NCBI RefSeq assembly: GCF_003945595.2
Contig: NW_024104348.1
Location: 1,147,648-1,211,647, forward strand
DNA from: Pipra filicauda
Taxonomy: Eukaryota; Chordata; Aves; Passeriformes; Pipridae
Reading direction: 5' to 3'
Length of the DNA: 64,000 nt
The translations under genes were made by a program, and so were the position numbers. Each line of letters starts with the position of its first letter. The first letter of the stretch is position 1. This document shows, piece after piece, positions 46,906 to 57,745 of this stretch. The notes under the pieces were generated by a model. That model saw only the letters and a list, made by a program, of their open reading frames with translations. It was not told the DNA's origin and searched no databases.

Positions 46906-49900
46906 GGCTGCAAACCTCCATCTGAAGGGCATGAGGGGAAGTCTCCTACTGAACAAGCCATCAAAAAAGTGATATCTGTGGAACTGGAAAAGGGCAACCC
47001 AAAAAAGGGCAATGATCCTGTATGTCAAGAGAGGGAAGAGAATCTGCAAGAAACAGTGTCAGCACTCTTTTATTCTGGCCCATGGCCCATCCTTTGCTAA
47101 AGAATCGATAATTAAAATGTGTGAAATTATTTAGCAGCATAAATAAAAGGACATAAATTCTGCTGATTTATAAAGTAACAAACATGAAGACCCAGATGGC
47201 AATGCAGTAGCCTGGTGGAAGAGCATCACTTTCTCCTCTTACAAACCTGTCACTCATCCATAGTTATTAGGAACATTAGGGAGTTTCTCAGTTGTCAAAA
47301 TTATTAGTTATAAGACCCTGGGAGAAACATATTTCATCCTTGAAATTCAGAAAGAGATTTTTTCCAGATGTCTTCTCTCAACACCTTCTTCTAGGATAAA
47401 GGTTCCCTCTCTTACATAGTAAATGTGCAAAACTTTCAAAGACTTTGACACTTAAACTAATGAAAAAGAAGATTTATTAAGACTAGCATTTGAAAAATCC
47501 AGTTGTTGAAAAGTGACAGCACTGTACAGATAAGATCCTGTGTTACTTGGGTCTTCGTCCAAACAGGGTTAAGAGGCCTATCATGATTTAGGTGCAGTTT
47601 GTTGCCTCAGTCCAACCAACAGTTCACATACCAGTCACCCTGTTCACCTGCCCACTCAAAGGCCGGTCTTTGTGTACACTGTTGTGTTCATCTGACAAAG
47701 GGTCATCATGATCTGTGTCTGTAGGGCACAGCACCTCCCTAAAAAAAGACATGAACTTGGATCCTGTACACGCAACTGTGTGTACGTGGCAGTAGGGCAC
47801 AGTCAGTGTGCTAGGAGGGGCTGATTTACAACAGGTTAATTGACTCAGGTGCAGCCTTACACTTGCATGTTCCTTCAGTTTAGGCTCCAGAGCAGTTTTT
47901 TATGCCATGCTGTATTGCCATGTAAAAGCAAACCCATTGGCACCGCTGAGGCCAGATTCCCAAACTGTGTGTGCTCACTAGCCCACAGGGCTCCCAGGGG
48001 TGAGTCATGGGAGTGGCTCCGTTGGTGTCTTAGCAGGGTAAGTCTTGAACGTGTCTGGCCTGTACAGCCTGTAAAGCACCCTGCGGATAACCTGTCCTCA
48101 GAAAGGTGGTAAAAAGAATTAATATTTCACAGGCAGAGACAACCACAGAGCAAGACTGGGCTGGTTTAACTCACTGCCAAATGTACAAATTGGGCTCAAG
48201 GTCAGATCTTGTCTGCCTGGAAACCAGATGACAAGCAGGCATACCTGCTTCCTTATTTTGCAATATATGTATGTTTGTAATATATGTGCAGGATGCTAAT
48301 AATTGACTGCTAAAAGATAGGATGTACCAAAAGCAGTGCTCTCCTTGTCACTGAGCTGGTTTTAATGCCAAGGTTCCACCTGCAGGTGGAATGAGGTCTT
48401 CACACACTGTTTAATGACTACAGTATGGACAGAACATAGCACTGGAAAGGCTGGTCACCTGTTACTGTTTCCTATAATTTTAAAATTGGATTTCAGTATT
48501 TAGATTATTTTCTTCTTGTTAAGCTGAAAAATTAAATTGTGAACTGTTTGTACCACTTTATTTTTTACTCATTTGAGCAAATTGTACTTTCGGAAAGCCT
48601 CTTCTAAATGAAGTTCTTTGGAATAGTTTGTTTTCCGAAGCTGGTTCCTCAGGCAATAGTGTTCCCAGCTCAATGGGTGAACACTTAATGCATGATAACT
48701 GGAGCAATGGTACCTCCAGTACATTTTTGGCAACAAGATCAAGTTTGACAACAGAAGTAACCCCATCACTTATAAAAGATGGCTGTGTGAAGTTGGAATC
48801 AAATGACATTCTTCCATATCATGTTTGGACAAATATTGATTAACTAGAGGGATCCCAAGACAGAGGAGCTGGTCTTGAAAGGAGCAACACTCTCACCAAA
48901 GCTTCCTGTCTACCTTAAAAGAACTCAGGTTTCCCAGATATCCCACTCTTGAAGAAGAGAGATTGCAGAGAATCAAGATCATAAGACATCATATTATATG
49001 ATATATATATATTATATGTTTCATATTTCATATCATATACTATGCATTATGCAGTATATGCAGTATATCATGCATATATAGTTCATATATCATATATATT
49101 ATCTGCTATATATGATATTGTTCACGCCCCCCACAGCAGGGTCCACTGTCTGTCGTGAACTGGGGTGATGGGGCTCTCAGAAATGGTGGTATTCGGTGTG
49201 AATGTCACAGCAGAACTGATCCATTGGCTTAGGAGTGAGATGAGCACAGACTTTGGCTGTCTCCTTCCCCTCAGCCTCTCCCCCACAGCAGAGTGGAAAC
49301 TAAGGGAGCTGAAAGTTTGGCTGAAATGTGGTATTTCTACAGGATGACATGGGGCCCATAATTTTACAGGGCAAATAAGGTTGTTTCTGCTGAAGCTGCT
49401 AGAAGGATCAATGGATTGTGAAGACTAACAGCACAGGTGACATTTCTAGCCTCTTCTGTCAGCAGTGTGAAATGCCTGAGAAGGCTCACAGTGTGGTTAC
49501 AGAAGATACCACAGTCTGGGACACAATACTCGATCTAAAAATTGCAGTGTAAATTTATATAGACGGAAATAAATGCATAACTATCTATATACCCAGCGTA
49601 GCGATGCACAGATAGAAGTGTACAGAAGGCCATGAGAACATCCTGCCTCTGTGTCCAGCAACATGGCCAGACAATATCCTAGCAACTGAATCCTTCTCCA
49701 CAGGGAGAAATACACACACCTGTGCACTGATTTCCCCTGAAAAAAAAACCCTCTCTGTCCCAGTTGGATTTTTGGAACACTTCTGATCTCATTCTCCAAG
49801 GTGTAATGCCACAGGCACCAACACAGAAACTATGCTCTTGTTTTACAGGCAGTTGTTGCTGTCAAGGTCAAATGGTAGCAAAAATAGGGAAGAAATGTGA

Positions 49901-52711
49901 AGCACATCCATATTGAGATTAAATTAAATGCTCATAAAATTATCTGCCTTCCAAAGCAAATTATGTGCTTTTGTTGACAACATGGAAGGAGGGCAGGGGG
50001 GGCAGAGCTTGAAAAACATTCAGTCCTGATGGCACGCCTATGGGAAATGCAATGGTCTCAGTGCCTAATCCCTCTTGAGCAGATTCTCCAGCTAAACTGG
50101 AGCCAGTAGATGGCCAAAACATGTTTCTCATTATGGACCATAACCTGAAAAGTCTTTGTTATAATATATTTCAGCAAGAAAGGAGCCTGTAATTGGGACA
50201 AAACAGGTAATCTGTAGGAAGTGGGGGTTGCTCACCACCAGATACTGCCACTTGGCTCCACAGGCGCCCACAAGCACGCTAAAGAAAGTTTATCCTCTCA
50301 CAAAATGAAGCTGTGTCCCTCTTTAAGCAAAAGGGTGAGGATACAGCATACCTCAGGGTTTTTGAAGCAACTAGAATAGTAACTTAGAAATTTAGACAAA
50401 TGTTTGTCTCATTTCCTTCCCGAAACAACCATTGGCCTTTCCTCAAAGCTCTCAAATTCAACTCATCTGCAATTCCTTTCATGTGGTGTCCTGTGGTGAC
50501 TTCTGAGTGACATGAGTAAGGTAGAGAAACTGAACTCAGTTTTTCCATGTTTGCAGAGGCCTTCAGGCAATCAGATATTTCAATACTTAACTACAGTGGA
50601 TCACATTGTGAACTACGGTTCCTATGTTTCGACAAATAAACTAGAACCTTTTCATAAAACCCTGCGGTCTCTGTAGACTGATGTATAACAGTGTAAGATT
50701 AAGAGAAATTAAAAACTTATGCAATGGATTGTACAAGTACATTTGATCACCTGGAAATACATTTTATTGCTTTTTTTTATTCCTCAATGCTCAGAAATAT
50801 GCTAAATGGCTCAATAATACAGTAAGTTTTCATTCATGACTAACCAACACTGTCAAAACGCAAGGATGACCTCTTGACAGATGTTTTCTCTGCAACTGCT
50901 TTCACAGCCTCATCCTATCTTTGCTGTTTCAAGATTTCTTTCCCATTAGGGACCACAGTAAGTCAGTTCTCATTCTACACATGAGACCTACAAAGAGATG
51001 ATAGGCCCATGGGGAATTTGCACAACTTTACTTTCATTTATAGTTTTGTCATTCACCGTGGCAGGTTTTAGACTGAATTACATTTTACAGAAGTTTATCT
51101 TATTCTATTGGCTGCCTAGTAATACAAAATTTCCCCAAAGTAGACTGTTCATGTATTAAGACAAAAAAGAATTTCCATCCAGGTCTTGATTGATCTTCAT
51201 CTGTACAGTACAGATTATTTCTGGATGAAACAGCTAGGTACATCTTCCATCATCCTGAGCCACACAGACTTAGAAGTGAGATGAGAATTACAAAGGTCAC
51301 AGTGAACCTTAATAAAACTTTTCATCCTGTCATAGCAGAGCTTATCTACTTCAGAGCAACTATTTCCCTGCATCTCCACTTGCAAACATGCTGAAATAAT
51401 AAATGAACTTTTATTAATCATCTCTTGAATCCACAAATAGTCCCTAGAAGGACCCTCAATTCAGGGTTTTGCACAGCATCATTGCAGTGACATCAAAACA
51501 AAATTCAGATGAGTTAGTTTGCATTTGTCTCAATAGCAGTCTAACCATACAGAAGCAGAAACCCTATTTGAATTAGACCATGTGTGATTTTTAATGGCAC
51601 CTACTAGTTCCTAGCTAAGGAACTACCATTATGTAAACCTTCATAATATACTCCATGTCCAATAAATCCTTGGTGTGTTCTAATTTCTTAATCTAAAAAT
51701 CCAATTATTCTGATAACTTTTGTATTTATATTTAAACTACATGCCTGTAGTTTTATATAGTACACAAAGTTACTAAGAGAAATAGATTAGAGAACATTTA
51801 TTATTTTTATTCAAGGGTTGCTTTACATAATTTATTTTATAGAAGTTTTTTTTACAGATATTATCAACAGGAAGTTCTGAAATGCCTCCAGAATTATTTT
51901 TTTTTTACTAAGCTGTAATTCTCAATTTGGAAATTCAGAGGATGCAGTTACCAACAAATAGCTCCATCTGCACTGTGTCTGTTATTCTACCATTTTGTCA
52001 CTATTAACATTCATCTTTTTTACAGCTGAGATCTCTCAAAGTTTTGATGCCCTAGGAAAGTTAATCTGAATGGTCCTCAGGCTGTGCAAAGGATAGTCCA
52101 TCTTAAACAATTCTTTTGTTTAACAGGTTTTTGTAAGCTGAAGCATAGAGGACTGTACAACAGTATTGTTTGAGCAAACAAGAAATTAACTTGCCCCATG
52201 CTTGAGGAGATAGCTGATCACATGTGGACTGTGGAGAGTTGCCTTGCCATTGGTCCCTAACAATGTTGACTTTGTTAAGGATGAGGTATGAAGCAGAATC
52301 TTGCAGGATCAATACCTATAGAGCCCCTCTTCTGTGAACATCTGAGTTCTGGACCATCTGGAAGAACAGGAGTCCAGTATGAGCTACATTTGATGGGCTT
52401 GCCATTTCCTGATCCAAAATTATTGTAAAGCACTGTGGAGTGGATTGACTTCACAGAATGAGGATCCCAGCATTGGAATACATAAGCCTGCTTCTGGAAG
52501 TCATCGGCTAACAAACCTGAGTGGGAACCACAGCTTTGGAAAGCAAAGACTTTGAGGGAAGTATGGGGGTGAAGCCCAGCACTTGGTAAAAAACTTGCAT
52601 CTGACTGTAAGTTGCAGCCATGGTAACTTGATTAATGGACTGGACAGCAGGATGTCCCAAATGTAGATCACAGAAGCTTTCTAAGCTGGAGGATTTCTTT
52701 GGTTAAGGGAA
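46906..52711. other. No recognisable gene
   Basis: Long AT-rich stretch without supported genes. Contains a TATA-rich low-complexity block at 48978-49125 and a 250-bp segment near 48560-48840 open on both strands. I recognise no repeat family. Confidence 0.5.
48978..49125. repeat. AT-rich low-complexity block
   Basis: Irregular mix of CATATTATATGATATATAT, TTTCATATC, GCAGTATATGCAGTATAT and CATATATCATATATATTAT. Much of it is self-complementary and could extrude hairpins. A 9-bp GCAGTATAT is directly repeated. Confidence 0.85.
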
Positions 52712-53607
52712 CTGATGACACCTGGCAACAGAGGCAACATGCAATGCTTCTACATTCCAAAGCCCAGGACTCCGGAATGCCAGCAGCAGGTGCAATGTGT
52801 TACACACCCTGATGTCTCTTAGCACAGTATCTCTTTCATATGATCAAGAACAATAATTCCTGCATTCATGGGGCAGGAGAAGAGTGCAAGGCAGGATTAA
52901 TTACTTTCACTGAGGAGACAATATCATTCCAATCTATAGCTCCTAGATTGGAAATGTTGCTGGTGATTTCCCTGGACAAACCCTAGAAGTGGGTGTGCTC
53001 ATAAAGAATGATTTTTCCCATCTCAGTAGGACTTCTGAAGTTTGCATTTCTTGCTGTAGGAGCTGGATGACAGCCTGCATGAAAGGGACAGAGAAAACAT
53101 GCAGTGCTTGTAAGAAGCCTTTAGGAAAAACGCACGAAATGATGGAGAGCATAGGGGTCAAAAGGAAAAGTAGAACATTTTTAGCAGAGGATAAACATAG
53201 CAGCAGCTGGAAAGGAGTGAGAGTGTGACACAGAAATTTGAAATTGGAGGAAAAAAGTAAAATGCATTATGTACCCACAACGGTCTAGTTTTATTTTGTT
53301 GTGTGTGTTGGTTTAGTTATATGCCTAAGAGAGATAAGTAAAATATTTTCCCTTTCATCCCTCAGAAATATGTAGCAATGGCTCTCTCCATCCTCTCCCT
53401 CAATAAGGTATGTTTGTCCCCTGGCCATCTTCTCATCACCTGAAAGATGGGATAAGTCTCTGCAGATACAGACAGCAGATCCTCACATACTTGCTGCAAC
53501 TCACTGCAACACTAAAACCCCTCTGTCTTTAACTGAATTTCACAGCACCTGCCCAAAAACCATTACAGTTTTCATGTAAAAATGTACCTCCCACCTTGAT
53601 GTCAGCT
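52712..53607 (-). repeat. EDSP-like duplication unit, copy B, truncated
   Basis: Matches copy C from CACCTGGCAACAGAGGCAAC in the 3' UTR region, through the start of exon 2 and an intron of about 0.52 kb. The match ends seven or so bases after the exon 1 donor site (CACCTTGATGTCAGCT), where CR1-derived sequence takes over. Promoter and 5' flank are missing. Confidence 0.85.
52900..53021 (-). pseudogene. EDSP-like beta/gamma-crystallin pseudogene stub, copy B
   Basis: Starts [12 protein letters not shown] and then has TAG at codon 13 (52983-52985), where copy C has the glutamine codon. It continues as GLSREITSN and WNDIVSSVKVI, still recognisable as the first Greek key. It then jumps straight into 3' UTR sequence (GCAAGGCAGGATTAA in forward sense). 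The deletion removes everything that corresponds to about 54996-55608 of copy C, so no more than one Greek key remains. The acceptor before the leader (CATGCAG then GCTGTC, exon start 53074) is intact. Confidence 0.92.
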
Positions 53608-54294
53608 GTTTATCCCTGCGTTGAAGGGCAGATCGATGTGCCAGCGCTGTAGTCTTTCCCAAGCAAGAGTGTCACACAGTACGTTTTTGCAGCCTGGGCT
53701 GCAGCAACCATGCCCTGGGTGAGGTTGTTATCTTTAGGAACATGGGCCTGGCAAAGAGCCAAGTCCAGATCATGAGTTTTGAAAGAGCAAAATTCCAGCT
53801 GTTTAAGGAGTTGGTGAATGAGATCCCCTTGGAAACTGTTCTCACTTCTTGTGGGGACCAGACCTGGCGACTTTTAAGGTCCCTTTATGTAAAGTACAAG
53901 AGCTCTCCAACCCCATGTGTAGGAAATCAGACAAGACAGGCTGGAATCCGGCATGGTTGAGCAAGGACCTGCTCCTCACACTAAGGCATAAGAAAGAAAT
54001 GAACAGCCGGGAAGCAGGGATGGGTGGCCTGGGGAGAGTACCAGGGTATGATTCGGACGTGTAGAGATTTGGCTGGGAAAGGCAAGGCACAGATAGAATG
54101 GGACTTGGCAAGGGATGTGAAGACTAACAAGAAGGGATCCTATGAGTACAAAGGACAGAAAAGAAAGGCCAAGGAGAGTGTACATCCCAGATAAACGAGA
54201 AGGGAGAACTGGTACCAACAGATATGGAGAAGGCTGAGGTAGTCAGTGAGTTATTTGTCTCAGTCTTCACTGGCAGTCAGGTTTCCCATGGGTC
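53608..54294 (+). mobile_element. CR1 LINE, 5'/ORF-region fragment
   Basis: Unlike the other copies, this is an internal CR1 piece. It contains AACATGGGCCTGGCAAAGAG, AAATTCCAGCTGTTTAAGGA, TTGGGACTTGGC-type words, GGCCAAGGAGAGTGTACATC and GATATGGAGAAGGCTGAGGT. It ends near GTCTTCACTGGCAGTCAGGT without a 3' tail because ERVL sequence follows. Confidence 0.82.
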
Positions 54295-54480
54295 TCTGTA
54301 AACAACCTCATGGATACTTGGGCTAAAGAACATGGCACTGAGTGAGTGTGCCACATCCCCTGTCATGCACCAGCCTCTGGAGAAATTGAACGATGCAATG
54401 GTCTGTTAAGTGCTACACTGAGAGCAGTGAGTGGTGGGACCTTCAAAGATTGGGATACAAGCTTAGCAGAAGCTACCTAT
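54295..54480 (+). mobile_element. ERVL integrase fragment
   Basis: A 185-bp piece of the catalytic-core end of an ERVL integrase, visible as HAPASGEIERCNGLL with flanking decayed residues and one in-frame stop. It is a different part of pol from the piece at 33.5 kb and overlaps it only slightly. No LTR is attached. It ends where the EDSP-like duplication unit of copy C begins. Confidence 0.8.
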
Positions 54481-54693
54481 AATTTAGGACAATAGAAGAC
54501 TATATCATCAGTGTGATCAATGCCTTGAGATAAAATAAACTGGAAAGAGGTAAAATCTTTTAGGAGAGATCCAGGAAAAATGCTTACAAGGGATCATTTT
54601 CAGGATACACAGAGACATCTCACCATGAAACAGCAATATTTATTCATAATAAACAATGCATAAAACAGACCCACTGTTGCTTGCAAGAGGATT

Positions 54694-54699
54694 TTTAAT
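54694..54699 (-). terminator. ATTAAA polyadenylation signal, copy C
   Basis: ATTAAA on minus, conserved at the same place in copy A (about 40496-40501). A canonical AATAAA also occurs slightly farther on at 54639-54644. Either would end a 3' UTR of about 450-500 nt. Confidence 0.5.
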
Positions 54700-55148
54700 G
54701 GCATCAACACAAAATGGATTACAGGCAATGGCAGAGGCCATAGTATTGCAAGGGTTTTGTAAAACAAATTACAAAGGAAGTGATACTGGTTCTATATTCA
54801 CATTTTGTTTATGTACCTGGCAACAGAGGCAACATACAATGCTTCTACATCACACAGTACAGGGCATTGCCAGCTGTGAGTGCAATGGCTTACACACTCC
54901 TGGCATTTCTCTTAGCTTGAAGTCTCTTCTATATGATCAAGTATGAAAATTCCTGCATTCATGGGGCGGGAGAAGAGTGCAAGGCAGGATTAAGAAGTAC
55001 AGATCTGCAGGGAAGCACAGCAAGGAGCTCTTGCATCTTTGCTGTTCCTGTGACACAAGGGAAAAAAGCAACACAAGCAGAGGTAGAGATCTAGGTCTCC
55101 AACTTCTTGTTGGGCTGCATCTTCCCTCGGTCTTGCAGGATTTGCAGT

Positions 55149-55724
55149 CTAACAGTGATGACCTGGATGACCCGGATGACCCGGATGACCCGGATGACAC
55201 GAAAGACCCGGGAGAAGGGGACGCAGGAATGAAAGCTTGTCATTGAACTTGATTGCCTTGTAATTTGGAAGGTGTTCATGTTCTCGTGCAATGTATTGAA
55301 ATCCGCTTCCATCACTATGTTCACACAACAGCCAGGCACCTCTCTGGACTTTGTGAGAAGATATGGTGTCATTGTCATGTCCCCTAGCCAGATTGGTGGC
55401 TTCTCTTATTATTCTGCTCTTCCCTTGGTAATCAGCATGTTCATAAAGAGTGATCTCAGGATCATGCAGATGTTCAGTGATCACCTTCAGAGAACTGATC
55501 TTATCATTCATCTTTTTACCAACAAAGTCATGATCTCCCTCCTCAAATACCACTAAATTGCCCGAATAGTTTGCATCCTGATAAGCCACCCAAGGCTGGC
55601 CAATGACTCTCACTGAGGAGATACAATCATTCCAATCTACATCTTTTAGATTGGCAATGTCAGTGAAGAATTCTTTGGACAGACCCTGGAAGTTGGCATG
55701 CTCATAAATGATGATTTTTCCCAT
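55149..55724 (-). CDS. EDSP-like beta/gamma-crystallin domain protein, copy C
   Basis: Intact, 191 residues. It resembles non-lens beta/gamma-crystallins called epidermal differentiation-specific proteins, known from amphibian skin and predicted in birds; a calcium-binding skin or egg-surface role is inferred only. Four Greek keys are seen: YEHANFQG (7-14) with WNDCISS, AYQDANYSG (47-55) with MNDKISS, YEHADYQG (94-101) with NDTISS, and CEHSDGSG (134-141) with FNDKLSF. That makes two domains. The first three keys keep the N/D-N/D-x-x-S-S calcium clamp. No signal peptide or membrane segment. All coding lies in exon 2, whose acceptor (TTTTCTGCAG) puts the first exon base at 55777. The start is fixed by the same MGKI start in all three copies. 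The last 20 residues are a PGH repeat tail. Confidence 0.92.
   Translation of the reverse strand: MGKIIIYEHANFQGLSKEFFTDIANLKDVDWNDCISSVRVIGQPWVAYQDANYSGNLVVFEEGDHDFVGKKMNDKISSLKVITEHLHDPEITLYEHADYQGKSRIIREATNLARGHDNDTISSHKVQRGAWLLCEHSDGSGFQYIAREHEHLPNYKAIKFNDKLSFLRPLLPGLSCHPGHPGHPGHPGHHC
55157..55210 (-). repeat. 9-bp coding tandem repeat, six units
   Basis: Six head-to-tail 9-mers in forward sense: GATGACCTG, three exact GATGACCCG, GATGACACG and AAAGACCCG. On the coding strand the unit is CCG-GGT-CAT (Pro-Gly-His). Copy A has a single non-repeated version here, so the array expanded in copy C after duplication. The three identical units suggest recent growth. Confidence 0.95.
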
Positions 55725-57240
55725 CTCAGTAGGACTTCTAGAGTTCCAATTTTCTGCTGTAGAAATTGGATGATAACCTGCAGAAAATGAAAACGGAAAA
55801 CAAGAAATGCTTGTGAGAAGCCTTTACACACTAGAAACAAAATGCTGGAGAGCATAGGGGACAAAAGATTAAAAAAAAAAGAAAAGTAAAACATTTTCAG
55901 CAGAGGATAAGCATAGCAACAGCTGTGAAACAGCAAGGACATGACACAGAAATCTGAATTTGGAGAAAAAACAAAAATGAGGTATGTACACCGGAACTAT
56001 CCATTTTTATTTAGTTGCACATATTGGATTTTGTGTATCTGCAAGGGACATCTGAGCATTTAGTTTAACATTTTATTGGTATATGCAAAATAATAATGAA
56101 ATAAAATATAGAGCTGGTGATAAATCTTTCAGTTGATATTTGATGCTGCAATTGAGAATTATTTTAGAAACTGGTCCTCATTGTTTGGACTAGGTTTCAT
56201 ATCCACATAGATTACAATATAAAAGCATTGAGACATAGAATTAATTTCTAAAAGAAAGTGTATTTTGTACTTCAAATAGGAAAAAAAAACTATTTTTTAA
56301 GGGCAGAAATGAACTTTAGAGTCACTGAAATACCTTATTTCTCTTTTTATATGAAATTTTACTGAAATCAAGAGATTCCTGTTCTTGACATATACTGAGA
56401 AGCAATCAAGTTCTAAGCAACAACTCTTTGAATCAGACTAAATTTCAGATTGTACATGTCTTTTTCTAACACTGTTAGGAATACACATATCTAATTCCAC
56501 ACAGTCATGTGGATTCAGACCTATAGTATTTATTAGTAACAGCTTCAGGAACAGTCATGAGCAGCCAGTTATGGTAACAACTCCCTCTTTAAATCATATA
56601 ACAGTCATCAGAGCAAAGATTTAGCAAATATATCTGAGGCAAAAAAGCAGTTCCTCTAGCTGATTGTGAGAAGGGATGAGAGAAGACCAGATGTGCCCAG
56701 TAATATTAAAAACCAGACTAATACTGCAAGACATGTGCATCATAATAAGTAATAAAACTCCCACAATCCCTTAAACCTTTTTAGAAAATCTCACTATGTG
56801 ATTAAAAACACTTAAGCATTTTTTCACAGTTGCAGTAGAATTTATGGAAGCTGGGGGAACCTGAACTTTAACTTACGGATTGATTAAGCAGTATTACCTT
56901 CTACCTGTAGAAAAAGTAATAGTAGTAAGCCAGTTAATTTTGCTGATACAGCATAAAGATCCCGTGACCAAGATAAATTTGTAAAGTATTTTCATTTCAC
57001 CCTCGGAATTATGTATCAAGAGCCCTCTCCACACTCTCCCTTTGTAAGGTATGTTTGTCCTGCAGCCATCTTCTCACCACCTGAAAGATGGGATAAGTGT
57101 CCACAGATACAGACAGCAGACCCTCACACATGTGCCTGCAGCTCTCATCTCAACACTAAAACCCCTCTCTCTTCAACTGCATTTCACAGCACCTGCCCAA
57201 GAAATCATTACAGTTTTCATGTAAAAAGTGTGCCTCTCAC

Positions 57241-57336
57241 CTTGATGTCAGCTTCAGGGATGGGAAGAGCTGAGGGCAATTCCTGCAGTACGGGGCTGCT
57301 GTTTGTGAAAGGCGTCTCACCTGTCTCCATTTATAG
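57241..57336 (-). promoter_or_regulatory. TATA promoter and non-coding exon 1 of copy C
   Basis: TATAAATGGAGACAGG (TATA at 57330-57335), then a leader of about 60 nt ending GACATCAAG before GTGAGAGG (last exon base 57241). A CpG island is absent, which fits a tissue-restricted TATA-driven gene. Near-identity with copy A's promoter suggests shared regulation. Confidence 0.82.
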
Positions 57337-57745
57337 CGTGCACAGAAGTCTTGGGAAACACCCCAGTCAATAGAACTGGGAAGTGGTTAATATTACTCTC
57401 AGAGAATAAAACTCATTAACTATTTCATTTGAATTTTGATCTTCCTACAACCAGCCATCTTATTGCTCTGGGTCAAAGGTCTGTTGAAGCACAAGTATCT
57501 TGATAAAACCTTAACTTAATTTTTTGTTTGTCCTCATTCTTCAGAAGCCAGATGAATCACAGTAACAAAAAATGTATTGAGGTATTTAATGACATATAGG
57601 CTGTAGATCTTTTCTGCTGGTTGCAGTTTATATTTTGCTTAGCTGGGAAGCACCTATAATGAACAACATTAATTTTCCAAAGAGTTTCAATGGAAGATAT
57701 CCAGGTGACAGAGGTGGCATTTAAGTAGGGTTTTTAAAAATTCTC

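Larger units (their letters stand above)
54478..57745 (-). repeat. EDSP-like duplication unit, copy C
   Basis: The full unit around the intact gene, homologous to 40140-42239. Differences from copy A are an extra segment of about 290 bp in the 3' UTR region (54781-55070, also present in copy B), and about 0.9 kb more intron (roughly 55970-56990). Confidence 0.85.

Noticed and set aside
55157..55210. Short direct repeats as a possible CRISPR-like array
   Set aside because: Units are 9 bp with no spacers; a coding minisatellite explains them.
55646..55942. Minus-strand frame overlapping the start of copy C
   Set aside because: Different phase, crosses the intron-exon 2 boundary, and the equivalent frames in copies A and B have no conserved product.
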